64,000 nucleotides of DNA from Anthoceros angustus (Eukaryota > Streptophyta > Anthocerotopsida > Anthocerotales > Anthocerotaceae). This document shows positions 1 through 11,089 of this stretch, in pieces; the first letter of the stretch is position 1, and the number at the start of each line of letters is the position of its first letter. Location: positions 868,001-932,000 of the forward strand of contig VJWM01000063.1 in NCBI GenBank assembly GCA_010909165.1. Direction: 5' to 3'. The notes under the pieces were generated by a model. That model did not search any database. It was not told where the DNA came from and worked only from the letters and a program-made list of their open reading frames with translations. A program made the position numbers and the translations under genes.

Positions 1-557
1 CTTGCTACCCCAAAAAATTGACTGCCTACTATCGCCCATGTTTCTCGATTCCTTGGAGCATTGCTCGCACTTTGAGTTGGCACCCGTTACCATTACTAAG
101 CCTTGGGCTCCATTTCTTCCTCCGATTTCCATGGGCAAATCGCCCCTCGATACTACTTCGCCATCCTTCATCCTCCTTACACTTAGAGGATTGATGCATA
201 GCAACCCAAGTTGAAGCCATGCTATTAACTACAAACCCGGCATTGGTAGCAGCAGTAGAGTTGCTCCCATCGCCATTAACTACACAGTAGGAGCTATTGA
301 TGGAAACATGATTTTACGCATATATAAATTTTGGCATCACAAGAAAGTCTAAATCATAGTAGATATACATTATAAATACAAGCTACTTTTACAAATATGA
401 CCATCCTCATATGAAGGAGTAAAATCACTTTCATAATAAACAAATTAAAATAGGCTCAATGGGCGCTGCTCTGTGTCCGAAGAAGGTATTACTTTATGAA
501 GAGTTAAAAAACATTGTTGTAGGTTAATGAAATAGAGAATCGGCATCCTAGCGGTGG
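1..557 (-). repeat. Inverted fragment of the 5.4-kb macrosatellite, left part
   Basis: This is the reverse complement of two parts of the macrosatellite unit seen at 39500 onwards. Bases 1 to about 283 match roughly 42480-42195 and bases about 284-557 match roughly 41505-41222. About 690 bp of the unit is therefore missing at the join. It contains the unit's AT-rich stretch (about 290-540). It resumes at 36613 on the far side of the nested LTR elements. No gene is supported here; short open frames are shadows. Confidence 0.85.
553..557. repeat. Target-site duplication GGTGG, left copy
   Basis: GGTGG directly precedes the LTR start TGTGG at 558 and recurs exactly after the LTR end CCACA at 36608-36612. 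Removing the insertion restores the satellite sequence seen intact near 41215-41235. Confidence 0.9.
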
Positions 558-989
558 TGTGGAACGCAAAAGTTTGGGCAACCAGCCCAAAAGAGCCGGA
601 GGAAGAACGAACTTGATTTTTTTTGGCTAAAGACGATTGAAGGGGATCATGCTAGGGAATTTTCTGAAATCCTTAAAGCTGGAGTTGTAGGATACTGTTA
701 GGGAGGCAGAGAGGATATCTCAAGGAAAAGAAACGGGTCAAAATGACCCTTGGGCGAGATAGGAAGGCGAGAGGAGGAAGCGGTAGGTGGCACGCCGTGA
801 CCACACCGGTAGGTCGAGGAAGGCGGACTGGGTAGGTCAAGGCGTCTCGGCTAAAAGGGAAATTAGGATAGGAGATATCCACTATATGCCCACCAATAGT
901 GGACTAGATAAATGGGTCGAATAGGAAATTAAAAGCTAGATTGGGCCGTTAGGAAACTAGGGGAAATAGTATCTTAGTATAAGAGGAAT

Positions 990-3230
990 TGGAAACTCCA
1001 ATCAACAGAAAAGGTGCCACGTGGTGCATATCCAAGGGCGAGTAGATTGGTAGTTACCATTCCTAACCCCAAGTTATCTTTATAATCACTGCATGTGTGT
1101 AGGAGGTCACAACTTGAAGGTGAGGAAGCGCCAACACTGCAGGAAGGCGCCGCCACACCAAGAGTCAGAAGAGCCCCACAAGATGATGTACGTACCTGCA
1201 GGTGGATAGAGAAGAGGTGCAAGCTAGGCAGCGAGGAGGAAAATAGGCAAGACAAGTAGGGGTGCAACAAGAGAAGAAGGAAGGAAAGGGCCGGGTGGAA
1301 GGAAGAAGGCAATGCTTGCCCAAGCCCAAAGGAGTGTTGGGAAGAGCAAGGCATGTCAAAATTGAAGAGAAATTATGGAGAAGGGACTCTCAACTTGCTG
1401 GAGAAGATGTAAGAACTGGAACCTTAGAGAATTCCTTCTTTCAAATCACAAAGAATTGGAAACTCGTATGGAAAAGCAAGGGTATAAGAGCTAGGAATTG
1501 TGAGCAAGGGCGAGGTCAAGGCCGGGTGTGTGTGGAAATTGCAAGGAGCTGGAAGGTTCTTGGCATCCATTCAAGATTGTCCATCTCGGGCCAAGCATGG
1601 AAAGACCATTGCCTTTTATGACACTGGAGGACAAGCATCGACCGCAAAGATCAAGGCTGGAGGACTCAAGGAAGAGGAGGAAGGGTAGAACCCGAGGGGT
1701 TGCCGCCGAGGAGGAGGAAACCTCCATGAGCGAGCCCCAGAGGAGCTCAAGAGATGCAGGCGGATAGGGCCAAATGGTGTATAGGGAGACGCCTACCATG
1801 GTAGGTGCACACCCTACCGTGATAGGAACAACACGACAGTGAGTGGGGTACCCACTATAGCTGGGTACCCAAAGACCGTAGGTAGGCAGCCCTCGTTGGT
1901 AGGTAGGCAGCCCACAGCAGGAAGGGAATTGGAGTGCCTAGCACATGTTGCGGTGAAGGCCAAGAAGGATGAAGAAGATAGAGAAGAGATGAAGTTATGG
2001 TGCACCAAATGCTAGTCATTTGCAAGAGGAGGCCATGGCGGCCAAGCATGTGGAAGTACTTGCAAGGAGTAATGATGTGAGGATGGCATGATAGGGCCGC
2101 AGTCGAACTAGGAGAGGCCATGGTAGAGCTCTCATGGCAAGCTGAATTTGCGGGCTGCAAGATGGAGGTGGCACACCAGGAAGGTATTGCGATGGGCTGC
2201 AATATGGTGAAGGAATCGCAATGGGGTGCATCATGAAGGCAAAATTCAGCTTGGGCTGCAAGTAGGTGTGAAGGGAGGTCGTTGTGGTGGCGAGGAGAAT
2301 TGGGCAGCAAGGCTGATTCGAGAGTTGGTCAAGGAGTTCGCTAAGGAGAAATGTGGAGAAGGAGCTTGGTGAGGAGTTCAATAATGAATGAGTAAAATGT
2401 ATAAAAATGCACAAGGAACTTGGTGTGTTGGATATGGGGATAAGAACTCCGAGTTAAGCGTCCTATGGGTGGATCAAGACTATGGATGGGGTGCCTTTTG
2501 TGAGGAGTATGAGCTTATATTTGCAAAAGACACACGGGAGCTGATTGGGAAAGTTCTTAGTAGGGAGTTGCAGGCGCAGCCACGGATTTTGGAGGCTGAG
2601 GATTGAGCTTTTCCTTGGGTTTTGATGGTAGGATGGTCTCTATGGGAGCTTAGGCCAAGGAGATGCAGGGAATGTTGCTCTTGCACAAGAGCTGAAGGAT
2701 TGATGACTTAAGAGCCTTCTTGGTGCAAACCAACTAGGGTCTTGAATTTGTGCAAGATGGATGGAAAGGATCCTTAGATTCATGGTGGGGATTGATGGCT
2801 ACGATAGAAATTAGAGGTTATGGCTGGTCAAATAATGGATGGGATATGGCCACATGCTTGCAACCACTCAAATCTATGGCTGCAATTTAGGAGCTCTGTT
2901 GCTATAATTGTCATGAGAAGACCGGAGCGCTGTAAAAGTGCAGAGGGAGTGAGCTAGAGCTTGTGTGTGCGCCTCACTGTGTGTGCCTTCTTAAGAGTGA
3001 TGCCGCCATCTCCTCTTGGTGTTCTCTTTTCTTGTGGCACCAATTTCTTGGGTCTTGTGTGCCTTGGCTTGGTTTTGAGAGTGAATTTCTTCTAAGAGGG
3101 ATGTCCTTAGTGTTCTTGGTGCTTAGCTTGGTGTTTGTTCTCCTCATGGGATTGCTAAGAGCCAAGCTGCAAGGATGAGGCTGGTTCCGGAGGAAGCCAG
3201 GTGTGGATGCCGTGAAGGGTTTCTGAAGGC
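990..3230 (+). other. Copy-specific central module of the outer LTR, no gene recognised
   Basis: This stretch lies between LTR flanks shared with the element-2 family, but I find no counterpart to it in the other LTR copies. It is purine-rich on the + strand. Open frames include 1262-1621, 1528-1767 and 2388-2606. The last encodes 72 residues with ordinary composition (it begins MSKMYKNAQG) and is the most protein-like, but I recognise no family. A cluster of CTACC/GGTAG inverted motifs lies at 1795-1912. Confidence 0.5.
1795..1912. repeat. Cluster of CCTACC..GGTAGG inverted motifs
   Basis: Several short inverted pairs of the type CTACCATGGTAGG occur with variable centres. The same motif recurs in clusters at about 3505-3560, 3800-3900, 5530-5555, 5970-6003, 7240-7320, 9020-9110, 32830-32930 and 35030-35060. 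It also occurs at 57000-57100, 58800-58870, 59460-59560 and 60715-60800, so every copy of this LTR family carries it. Confidence 0.7.
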
Positions 3231-3244
3231 CAAGAAACCCCAAC

Positions 3245-3700
3245 TCATGAAGCGCATGGTGGTAGTTTGGAGTGTAAACCCATTGCCAAAAATATTGGGC
3301 GATGGCATGGTGTGTGGAGGCCTACAATAATTGTGAAGAGGAGGATGCTTGGGCCACACGATGATGATAGGGAGGCCCTCGTGCAGATTAAGCCAGGGGC
3401 CTTAGATTTTGATGAGGTCACAAGCGATATGGACTCCGAGGAGTTTGGAGAAGAAATGGCGAGAGGAGCCCATAGTGCCATAAGGAAACAGGAGGGAAGA
3501 AGGCAACCTACCACGGTAGGGAGGCAGCCTACCGGCGTAGGCAGGCAGCCTACCGGCGTAGGTCTGTCGAAGGAGGCAATGGATGCAAGTGCTATTGAGG
3601 GAAGAGCGATGGTAGGGGAGGCAAGTACTTTGGCCCCCGCAAGAGATGTTAAGGAGGAGGTTGTCTCCCTAGGAGAATGAAAAATCACAAAGAGGAGCTC
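3245..3700 (+). pseudogene. U3-embedded coding-like region, acidic motif (outer LTR copy)
   Basis: Frame 3267-3680 encodes about 137 residues. Around residues 31-60 it has LGPHDDDREA and then DFDE followed by DMDSEE. The same motif appears in all other copies of this LTR family: 5970-6221 and 31639-31833 on the minus strand, and 60458-60757 on the plus strand. Compared with the copy at 60565, the codons for LGPHDDD differ at L, G, P and H only by synonymous changes, which suggests past selection on a protein. I recognise no known domain. The downstream part reads through palindromic CTACC repeats and is probably not functional. Confidence 0.5.
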
Positions 3701-3900
3701 AACCTACCAACATAAGTGTGGAGAAGGAGGTCACTTGTTCCACAAGTGAAGGAGAGGAGGATGAGTCCTCGCGAAGGAAGGAGATGGCGCAGAAGCAAGG
3801 TAGGGGGTCACCCTACCACGGTAGGTGACCACCCTACCACGGTAGTCTGCCAGACTACCGTAGGTCGCCACCACGCCGGTAGTCCGCTGAGACTACAGGG
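3505..3900. repeat. CCTACC..GGTAGG palindrome clusters
   Basis: Around 3508-3562 the spacing is regular, about 20 bp, with centres CGG and CGGCG. A second cluster at 3808-3900 has the form CCCTACCACGGTAGG, spaced by GTGACCA-like linkers. Each unit can fold as a short hairpin. Confidence 0.7.
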
Positions 3901-4108
3901 TAGGCAAGGACCCCAGGAGGAGCCAGCCATGGCCTGATTGAGGATGGAAGGGCAGGGGATCCAACAACATGCCCCCTAAGATAGATGATAAGGTGGTTGA
4001 GGGAGCAATGCCACCGGAGGAGACCAAAGACGGGTATGGCCCGAAGACAGTGAGAAGGGTGAGAAATTCCCTCACCCCACTTGGACAAGGAGGGGGCTGT
4101 GAGTGAGA

Positions 4109-4113
4109 CCAAG
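4109..4113. repeat. Target-site duplication of element 2 (CCAAG)
   Basis: CCAAG precedes the element 2 left LTR. The right flank, 34860-34864, reads CCAAC, matching four of five bases. Joining the flanks restores an LTR sequence that aligns with the reverse complement near 5640-5790, which supports this breakpoint. Confidence 0.7.
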
Positions 4114-4379
4114 CATGGTAGGGGAGAACTGGGCACTCCCTGTGTCCTCCCACTATAGCGGCCACACTTATCCCACTGCCGTCAGACGTTGGGTTTCGTC
4201 CCATGAGACTTGTGTGAAAGTTCGAGGCCTTGGTCACCAATCGCCACCGCACAACTCTCACCTTCTCAACAAGCAAGGCGCCCACTACTCTCCCTCTGTG
4301 ACTGCACCGCTCGAAAATCGCCAACCCTCGACCCACAACGACAAAACCTGGGTCCTCGCCAAGAAAGGAGCCTACCACG

Positions 4380-4560
4380 GCGCCTGTGGGACCCCCGTTC
4401 ACACCGCGATTTCGTCCCTACTTCTAAGACCAAACTTCACCTACAACGACACAACACAATTGGTGTGTCCCGCCAAGGAAGGAGCCTACCACGGCGCCTG
4501 TGGGACCCCCGTTCACACCGCGATTTCGTCCCTACTTCTAAGACCAAACTTCTCCACCTG
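4380..4560 (-). repeat. Tandem repeat in R/U5, two copies of about 114 bp
   Basis: The block containing CACCGCGATTTCGTCCC and CTAAGACCAAACTTC occurs at about 4402 and 4516. The outer LTR has three copies (36080-36390). The copies in 30125-30290 and 62150-62350 have two. Confidence 0.8.
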
Positions 4561-5060
4561 TGGAGCGCTTTACTTGCAGTTGGGATTCGTCCCTTAGGCT
4601 CGCCTGTGGCCTTCCACTAACACCTACACCTCTAATCCTCTACTCATCTTCTCATCTCCTCATCCTCTTCCTCCTATTCTAACCTCGATTCGGGCTTCTT
4701 GGTTTCGACTCGCCCTTACAACCCTGGGTCCGCCTCCACCAAGAAGTTCTTCCTTGGGCGGTTGCTATGAGTTTGACACTGACAATGAGAACCTCCAGGA
4801 GTCTTTCCTGTAGTCTACCCTCAAGCCGAGAGTTCTCGGGCATTTGCCACACACCCAAAGCAAAGCAATTTCACAAAGAACCATTCACAAGGGAGCAACT
4901 CGTTTAGGCACTTGCAGCAAGTCCTCCACCAAGCACTCAGACCACGCGACTTCCTCTACTGACGGTTGGCTCACAGCACGAAATTCCTCTGTAATGGCAA
5001 AGGACTCGATGAGCGTGGAAGCGCAAGACATGATACTTTACTTTGTGAAATCCTCCTCCT

Positions 5061-5066
5061 CTTATA
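5061..5066 (-). promoter_or_regulatory. Candidate core promoter, TATAAG (element 2 3' LTR)
   Basis: On the sense strand this reads CCTCCTATAAGAGGAGG. The same site is kept in all four LTR copies (30774-30779, 35578-35583, 61644-61649) about 0.95-1 kb before the LTR 3' end. If it is the promoter, U3 is about 4.1 kb. Confidence 0.55.
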
Positions 5067-5969
5067 GGAGGCCTTCCACATACAACCTCCCTTGGTGACC
5101 CTACCGCAGTCACCTTTTCCAATTCTATTATTTCCTACCAAGATTTAATGTCCGCACCTAAGTCTATTGTCCGATCCTTGGTAAATTCTATTCTAGTAAC
5201 TTCACCTAAGACCATCCTTGAAGGATGTCACACACCACCTATCCTTCCTGCTCCCAAAGCTCATTTATGGTCATTGACCATTCTTAGTCCTTATCACTGG
5301 GTGGTGACATGGCCCTTGGGGATTGGCTCCCTCGCCTCCTTTTGCTCTTGCCCTTCCCCTTGATCTTGTCGCCTTCCTAATGTGTGGGGCAAGTACCATC
5401 CCCTTCCTCCATCTCGGGCGGCGCCTAAAGTCTGTTATCTTCCATCACGGCCCCTCCGCACCTAGGCGCCTTTTTCTCCAGCCTCCGCTCGGTCCTGCTC
5501 ATCAAGACTCACACGGTCCGGCAGACCATCGGTAGACTACCTACCATGGTAGTCCGTCTATCTCCTTCTTCTCCTTCCTCTCCATCGGTGATGTCTCGGG
5601 GTGAGTTCCTCTTGCTCCTTCCTCCTGCTGGTTTGTCCATACCTATCATAGCATGTCTTCAAAGAATCTTCCCCATTCACCAATGTTGCTACTAACTCCT
5701 CTCGGCCTTCGCTGGTCTCCTCCTCCTCCTCCCTTATCCGTGGGCGAGGGAACTTCTCACCCTCCCTTCCTCGACGGGCCTGGACCCGTCCTTAGTCTCC
5801 TCCGGTGGGGTTGTCTCCCACCACCCCAGCTGCTCCTCCTCCAGGGGTATACCACGGACCCCGGCTCCTTCATCCTCGGCCAGCCTCCCGACTCCCATCA
5901 GCCTCCCCACTGGCACGCCACCCCGTAGTCCGCGACACAGAGGTGTGTTTCACCACGTAGTCCGGCAGA

Positions 5970-8230
5970 CTAATGGTAGGTGGTCACCCACCGTGGTAGG
6001 TTGACCCCGTGAGGGTGGGCTTTCCCCTCCTTGCTCTCGCCACCTTCTACCTTTGGCGCACGGCCGCCCTTCGCCTCCCGACTCTCGATTCCTCGAGTCC
6101 ATTTCACGATGGCCTCATCAAAATCGGAGGCCTCGGCCGCACTTGCGCTCCTTCTGTCATCATCATGAGGACCCAATGTCCTCCTCTTGGCCAAACGCAA
6201 GATCTCATTGTTGGCCTTCAAAATTCTATTGTGGAGGTGGGCCCCAAGCTATGATATTGCATTTGGAGATCATCAATCTCGTGGGCCACTCTCCATCTTC
6301 ACACCTACCTTTGTAGGCGTCCCTTGAGGTGGTCAATTCCCCACCTTGACATGGAGGGTCACATTCTCCTCCTTGCTTCCTTCATGGCCAATTTTGCACG
6401 AAGGGCATAATCCGCCCAAAACCGCTTCCTTACTACCGATTCTATGTACCACCTTCTTGTGGTACTCCTCCTCCGGACCTTTTCCTTCCAAGTCCTCTAT
6501 TCGTTGAGCAAGCCCTTCCTCTCCGCCAAGCATCTTTCTCGCCTCCCTCGAAGTTCTGGTTTTGAATTTCCAGCTGAGCGCTTCTCTTCCAAACTAAACC
6601 GGCTCTTCTCAACTCTTCCTTCATGTCCGGATGATGGCTTGTAGCCATCACTGCTCTGCCACCCATTTGCCGGACCGCCACCTTCTCCTTCCGAGAGCCT
6701 CTGCTGCTTGCTCTTGCTCTAATTGGGCAAAATGCTCCTCCTCCTTTCTCCATGAGTCTCGTTGGGTGGTTGCTCGGATGGCTCTTCTTCGCTTGAGCCA
6801 ACCTCCCTCAAGACCTTCTCCTTCCTCATCCACGAATTTGGCTTGAGGAGCTTCTCCTGACCTTTTCCACTTGGCTGCCTTTTCGTCGGACTCCATGGCC
6901 TCCAATTGCCATTTGGTCCCCGCCTTCCTCCGGCCATGTCTTGAGATTTCACTTCCTCTTGGCATGCCCACAAGGAGGCTAGTCCCTAGCCTTCAAATCC
7001 ACCGAGTGCTTCACAAGCACCCAAAGAATTCTCCTAGGGGTCCTAATTCCACCCTTCTTTCTTCTTGCTGGAAATCTCCAGCTCTCCACCTCTCGGGCCA
7101 TCGCGCTGGCCCCTTCACCATCGCTCCATCCGCCTCCCACCGCGCGGAAGATGGTGGGGACTCCCCTCCTTGCTCTCGCCACCTTCTCCTTCCCTTCCAC
7201 CGAGGGCTTGCCGGCGGCGAGGGTGCCACCGCTGCCTCAGGGTAGTCCCTACCTGGTAGGTCGACGCCTACCACGTAGCCCGCCCACCCCTTGCAGACCG
7301 CCTCACCGGGGGTAGTCCGGGTGCCTCTCTCGTAGGCACAAAGGAGATGGTGGGGACTCCCCACTCACCACCCTCCTGGTCCTTCTCTCATAGACCACCA
7401 TCGGCCTTCGGCCGCCTGCCTCTTCTTCCCTTGCTTGCCCTGTGGGATTCCCCACTCCAACTTTGTTGCCTCGAACCTTCTCCTCTTGCCTCTAGCATTT
7501 TGTGGAGGTCGACCTCCCACCGTCTTTCCAATGCAAAGGCAAAGGCCTTTCCAACCTCGGCCGGAGATGGATGACCTCAAAGGGATGCCATGCATCTTCA
7601 AGCTCCTTGCTTGTGAGGAGTCCCTGCTTTCCCATAAATGCACCAAATAGGTGCTAAGATAGCAGCCTTGGTCCTTCCTCATCCACCGAATTTGGCTTGA
7701 GGAGCTTCTCTCGATGGTGTATGTACGCTTCATACATGATAGTCCCCAATCGGCTTGGCTCCCATGGAAATCTTCCACAAAATTGGAGGAAGTTGGTCTT
7801 TGAAATAAGAGTGCGTTGGTAATTTACCAACCCCAGCAATCTTTGCGAAGAGCCTCCACTTCACCTCCTTGATGCTCTCGGTCTTCCAGCCATTCTTGGC
7901 GTGGGCCTTCACTCCTCCATCCATCATGTCAAGGAACTCTGCGGGATGTCGGTGATCCTCTTCCCCATTCAACCTTTCGAGGAGAGCAATTCGAGCTTTC
8001 TTCCTCCGGTCTTCCATACACTGTCGAATACTTCTCACGGTCCAACAGCGGGATCCGTTCTAGCATTCCTTCCTAGAGCGCGGCGAGTCGCTGATTGATG
8101 GAGGTTGATGTAACACTCCTCAATCAATTCCAAATTGGTGTAGGCCCATTGGCGGCCATACACCCATCCTAGTTGGATGTTCTCCTCCTCCGCCCATGAA
8201 AAATCAACCAAATCTCGGGGTTGCCCCAAA
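5970..8230 (-). pseudogene. U3-embedded coding-like region, charged coiled-coil type (element 2 3' LTR)
   Basis: On the LTR sense strand a chain of overlapping open frames runs for about 2.2 kb. It opens with a segment containing ENIQLGWVYGRQWAYTNLEL near 8180, then MMDGGVKAHAKNGW near 7935. A long Glu/Lys/Arg/Leu-rich stretch at 6971-6333 (for example HFAQLEQEQAAEAL) looks like a coiled coil. It ends with KANNEILRLAKRRTLGPHDD and DFDEAI near 6200-6100. Frames change several times, so it is broken or carries sequence errors. Copies of the same segments lie at 33965-31639 and 56086-60757. I recognise no known family. Confidence 0.5.
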
Positions 8231-8959
8231 GCAAGTGAATTGGGGCATCACAAGTTCACCTCCCACAGCCGACTCTGCTTTCTTTCCTTTTCTCCTCGCG
8301 AGGAGAGCCCCAGCGGCTCCTTTCCCTTGCCTTTTCCCACTAGGCATGGCACCTTCCTTACTCGCGCCTAGCAAAGAGGATTACTTCCCAATTTGAGGTG
8401 CTCCAAGCTTCACCTCCAAACACTCCTTTTCTCGCACCGACTCACCGAGGCACAAGCACACGTTAGCCTGTCTTGAGCCTCACTGCTGCATTTCTCCTTG
8501 ATTTCTTCTCTCGGCAGTGTGGTCGCGATTTTCCTCCTTCTACTCTCACTCTCCTTCACCCACTTCCAGCGCTCAACCAGCTCTGCGGTGGCGGCTCCTT
8601 CAATGTGTCTCTTTCCCGATTCAAGAGCTTCTCGGTGCCTGAGCGCTCGGCTTGCCGCCTCCTCTTTCTCCTTTCCCTAGGGTCTTCCTTCGCACCGCCT
8701 TCCTCTCGTTCGTGGTCGCAGCCGACGCAATGGCGCTTCTCCTTGGGCTTCTTTTGCCTCCCCTCCTTCTCTTGGGAGTGAGTTCGCCTTAGCTCGAAAA
8801 GGAAGTTGGCGGCCTAGCGCACTTTGCCCTTTGGATGGTCACACTGGCCACACAACCCTAGATTGTGCATCATTCACAAAATCCTAATCGATCTATAATA
8901 CCTATTTTCCTACCGCCTAATTAATCTCTTGCTAATTACTCTTATATATTTATCCCTAT

Positions 8960-8985
8960 TGATGAGCATATATAGTGGATATCCC
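8960..8985 (-). promoter_or_regulatory. Conserved ATATCCACTATATATGCTC block near LTR start
   Basis: This AT-rich block lies about 340 bp from the sense-strand LTR start. It is kept at 871-890, 34511-34535 and 55408-55427. It resembles a TATA box and is the alternative to the TATAAG site as promoter. Confidence 0.3.
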
Positions 8986-9316
8986 CTTTATTCTAAGTTT
9001 CCTTTTAGCGAGATTTGTCACCCCTACCATGTAGTCCGCGGCCATCATGTAGTCCGCTCCCTTACTCGCTAGGGCGTAGTGTGTGGCAGCTCACGGTAGT
9101 CCGCCACCTACCAACCTTCTTGACCGCCTCCGCCTCGCCCTGGGGTCGCTTGACCCGCTTTTTCCTCTGGGATATCCTTTTGCCTTCCTAACAATATTCC
9201 GCTCTAGTTCCAAGATCTTGAAGTTTTCCTCGCATGTTCCTCTTCAATCGGTCTTAGCCAAAAAATCAAACTTGCCTCCGGTTTGAATTTGGTTGCCCAA
9301 ACTTTTATGCTCCACA

Positions 9317-9343
9317 TACTCCCCACCTCACTGTTTGCGTCCT
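9317..9343 (-). other. Element 2 polypurine tract, integrase tail, and target duplication of element 1
   Basis: On the sense strand the bases next to the 3' LTR read GTGAGGTGGGGAGTA, a polypurine-type tract. Bases 9339-9343 (GTCCT) are the left target duplication of element 1, repeated at 23273-23277. The integrase open frame interrupted at 23278 is in a readable phase here and would run on into the LTR to about 9204. Confidence 0.7.
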
Positions 9344-9942
9344 TGTGGCGCGACTTTATTGATAGCCGGTAGGCATACAATCCGTGTAGGCGTGGAAGTC
9401 CGTTCCAAGGGAATGATAGGCTCCGTTTACGCGTTTGGTGATTCCCGCCGTCCTTAGCGCTCGTCACCAACACACACATACTCCTAACTTCTCACAACGT
9501 TCACCGTGACAGCCCTAGATGGCTAAACGCTTTAAGGACCTGTCAAGTCTGATTGCTCACATCCGTCCCTCACACATCCGCCCTTCCTCTCTCCCCTCAC
9601 GCTACACTCCTCGGTCTTAGAAAAAGGCGCGGGTTACCAGTCCGGACCTCCTCGTCGTTCCGGGCCTCTCGTCCGCTCTGCGCCCTCCGGAGTTCCTCCG
9701 GCTCACGCCTCCCGAGTTCCTCCGGCCACGCCCAGCCCCGTTGCCGGCCGCCGGCTCCGGACGAGCACGGGTCACCACCCTTCCCCGCACACACCACAAC
9801 ACGTTAGGTCCGCCACCGGACCTTGATCAATCTCCCGGAGCGCCGTGCTCGCCTGACTCAGACTCACGTTAGCAAGAAGACACACAAAGGTCCGCAAGAA
9901 CGCGATCAATCACCAAGAGAAAGATGATTTATTCTGGGCCCT

Positions 9943-9948
9943 CTTATA
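9943..9948 (-). promoter_or_regulatory. Candidate core promoter TATAAG (element 1 3' LTR)
   Basis: The sense strand reads TAGTATAAGAGGGC, about 600 bp before the LTR end. The same site is at 19544-19549 in the 5' LTR. The TATAAGAGG core is shared with the unrelated element-2 LTRs. Confidence 0.5.
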
Positions 9949-10269
9949 CTACGCCAAGGTCGGCGCTTTATTACACCTCTATTCCGAGCCGAGGCCACCA
10001 GTACCCTAACCACCGCCTACTACCCCGCTATTCCACCTATCGCGTCGTGGTGGGGCTGGATGGCCCTCATTCCTTCTTGGCACCGCCCAAAGCCGAGGTC
10101 GGGCACTAATCGGATGATCCGCGAGGGACCCTTCCTCTTCCCGAGGGTCTCAGCCGCGCGGCCAAGGGCTCGACAACGCGGTCACCACCAAGTCCTCCTC
10201 GTCCTCCCTCTTCTCCCAAGGGCCCCTCAGGGCCTCCAAGGGTTGGATCATTGCCAGGACATGGCTCTC

Positions 10270-10530
10270 ACTCCCGAGTTTGGACCTCACTGCTCGACCG
10301 AGTCCGGACCTCTAGGTCAGTCTTCCCTCAGTCGGTCTCTGGCCCGGCCTTCTTTGAGTCAGGTCCTCGGGGCCGGGCCTCTGAGGTCGTCTTACGGACC
10401 CTTCACAGGGTCGGGACCTCGGGGCCGGACTCGTCACTAGAGTCTGGATCCCGTCAGACTTCCTTGAGGCGGACCTCGGGTCGGCCTTCCTCGAGTCGGA
10501 CAAAGTCCGACCTCGTGCTCCCCGGCATGC
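10270..10530. repeat. Cluster of GTCCGGAC/GGACCTC-type motifs
   Basis: There are repeated TCCGGA palindromes and GGACCT/GGGCCGG blocks at about 15-25 bp spacing. The 5' LTR has the matching cluster at 19890-20110 with a different arrangement, so it has changed by slippage or unequal exchange since insertion, or is misassembled. Confidence 0.6.
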
Positions 10531-11089
10531 CTCCTGCCAGCCACGGGTTCATCCACGAGCCTCCCTTGGTTCCCGAATGCCCGGTTGCACCTTTCCCTTC
10601 AAGATCCTCCTCGTCCTTCCATGCGAGGGTGCCGAGGGCTTACCTCCTGTGGCGCCTTCCTCCTCCGGTTCCTCCTGCTCTCCTTCGCTGCTGCTGTCGT
10701 CAAGCAGGCGCTCCTAGGACTCTGCCAGGCCCCTGGGTCCGTCTCTCGCCTCCTCCTTCCTTCGAAGTCCACCTCCGCCTAGGGTGACCTCAGAGCCTTG
10801 AGGAGCTCACGGTAGGTAAGTCGGAATCGACTTGGAATCGCCTCCTCCACATGAGCCCGAGCACATTCTCCTCCAAAGGTGCTCCAGAATCGAGATCGCC
10901 CACGGCCTGCCTGGCTGCACCACCGTAGGCGGCGGACTCTTGAGGCCGCCAAGGCTGCCTCCGCTACCTCTTGCAACCTCACCGCTCTCCTCCTCCTGTT
11001 GCTTCAGCCCGCCATTTTATGGGCCATGGAGCCGAGCTTCTCCTCGCAACCGGACGAGCAAGACCTTTCCTCCAAAGGCCTCCCTTCTT

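Larger units (their letters stand above)
558..4113 (+). mobile_element. Solo LTR of the element-2 gypsy family, 5' part
   Basis: It starts with TGTGG and runs in + orientation until element 2 interrupts it at 4114. It resumes at 34865 and ends with CCACA at 36607. The combined length is about 5.3 kb, close to the 5.0-5.2 kb LTRs of element 2. The first 400 bp match the reverse complements of the ends near 9316 and 34859, and 3240-4113 also match. Only one LTR is present between the GGTGG duplications, so I infer a solo LTR left by LTR-LTR recombination. The middle, about 990-3230, is not shared with the other copies. Confidence 0.85.
4114..9316 (-). repeat. Element 2 3' LTR (5.2 kb)
   Basis: It matches 29899-34859 along its length with many small indels. 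The window-right end is CCACA (9312-9316), which is TGTGG on the sense strand. In sense order it has a U3 with the coding-like region (about 8230-5970), the TATAAG site at 5061-5066, then roughly 0.95 kb of R/U5 with tandem repeats at 4380-4560. Its size nearly equals that of the internal region. Confidence 0.9.

Noticed and set aside
9553-9807. Open frames in the GC-rich start of element 1's LTR as genes
   Set aside because: Several frames are open on both strands at once with Arg/Pro/Ser bias, typical of GC-rich non-coding DNA.
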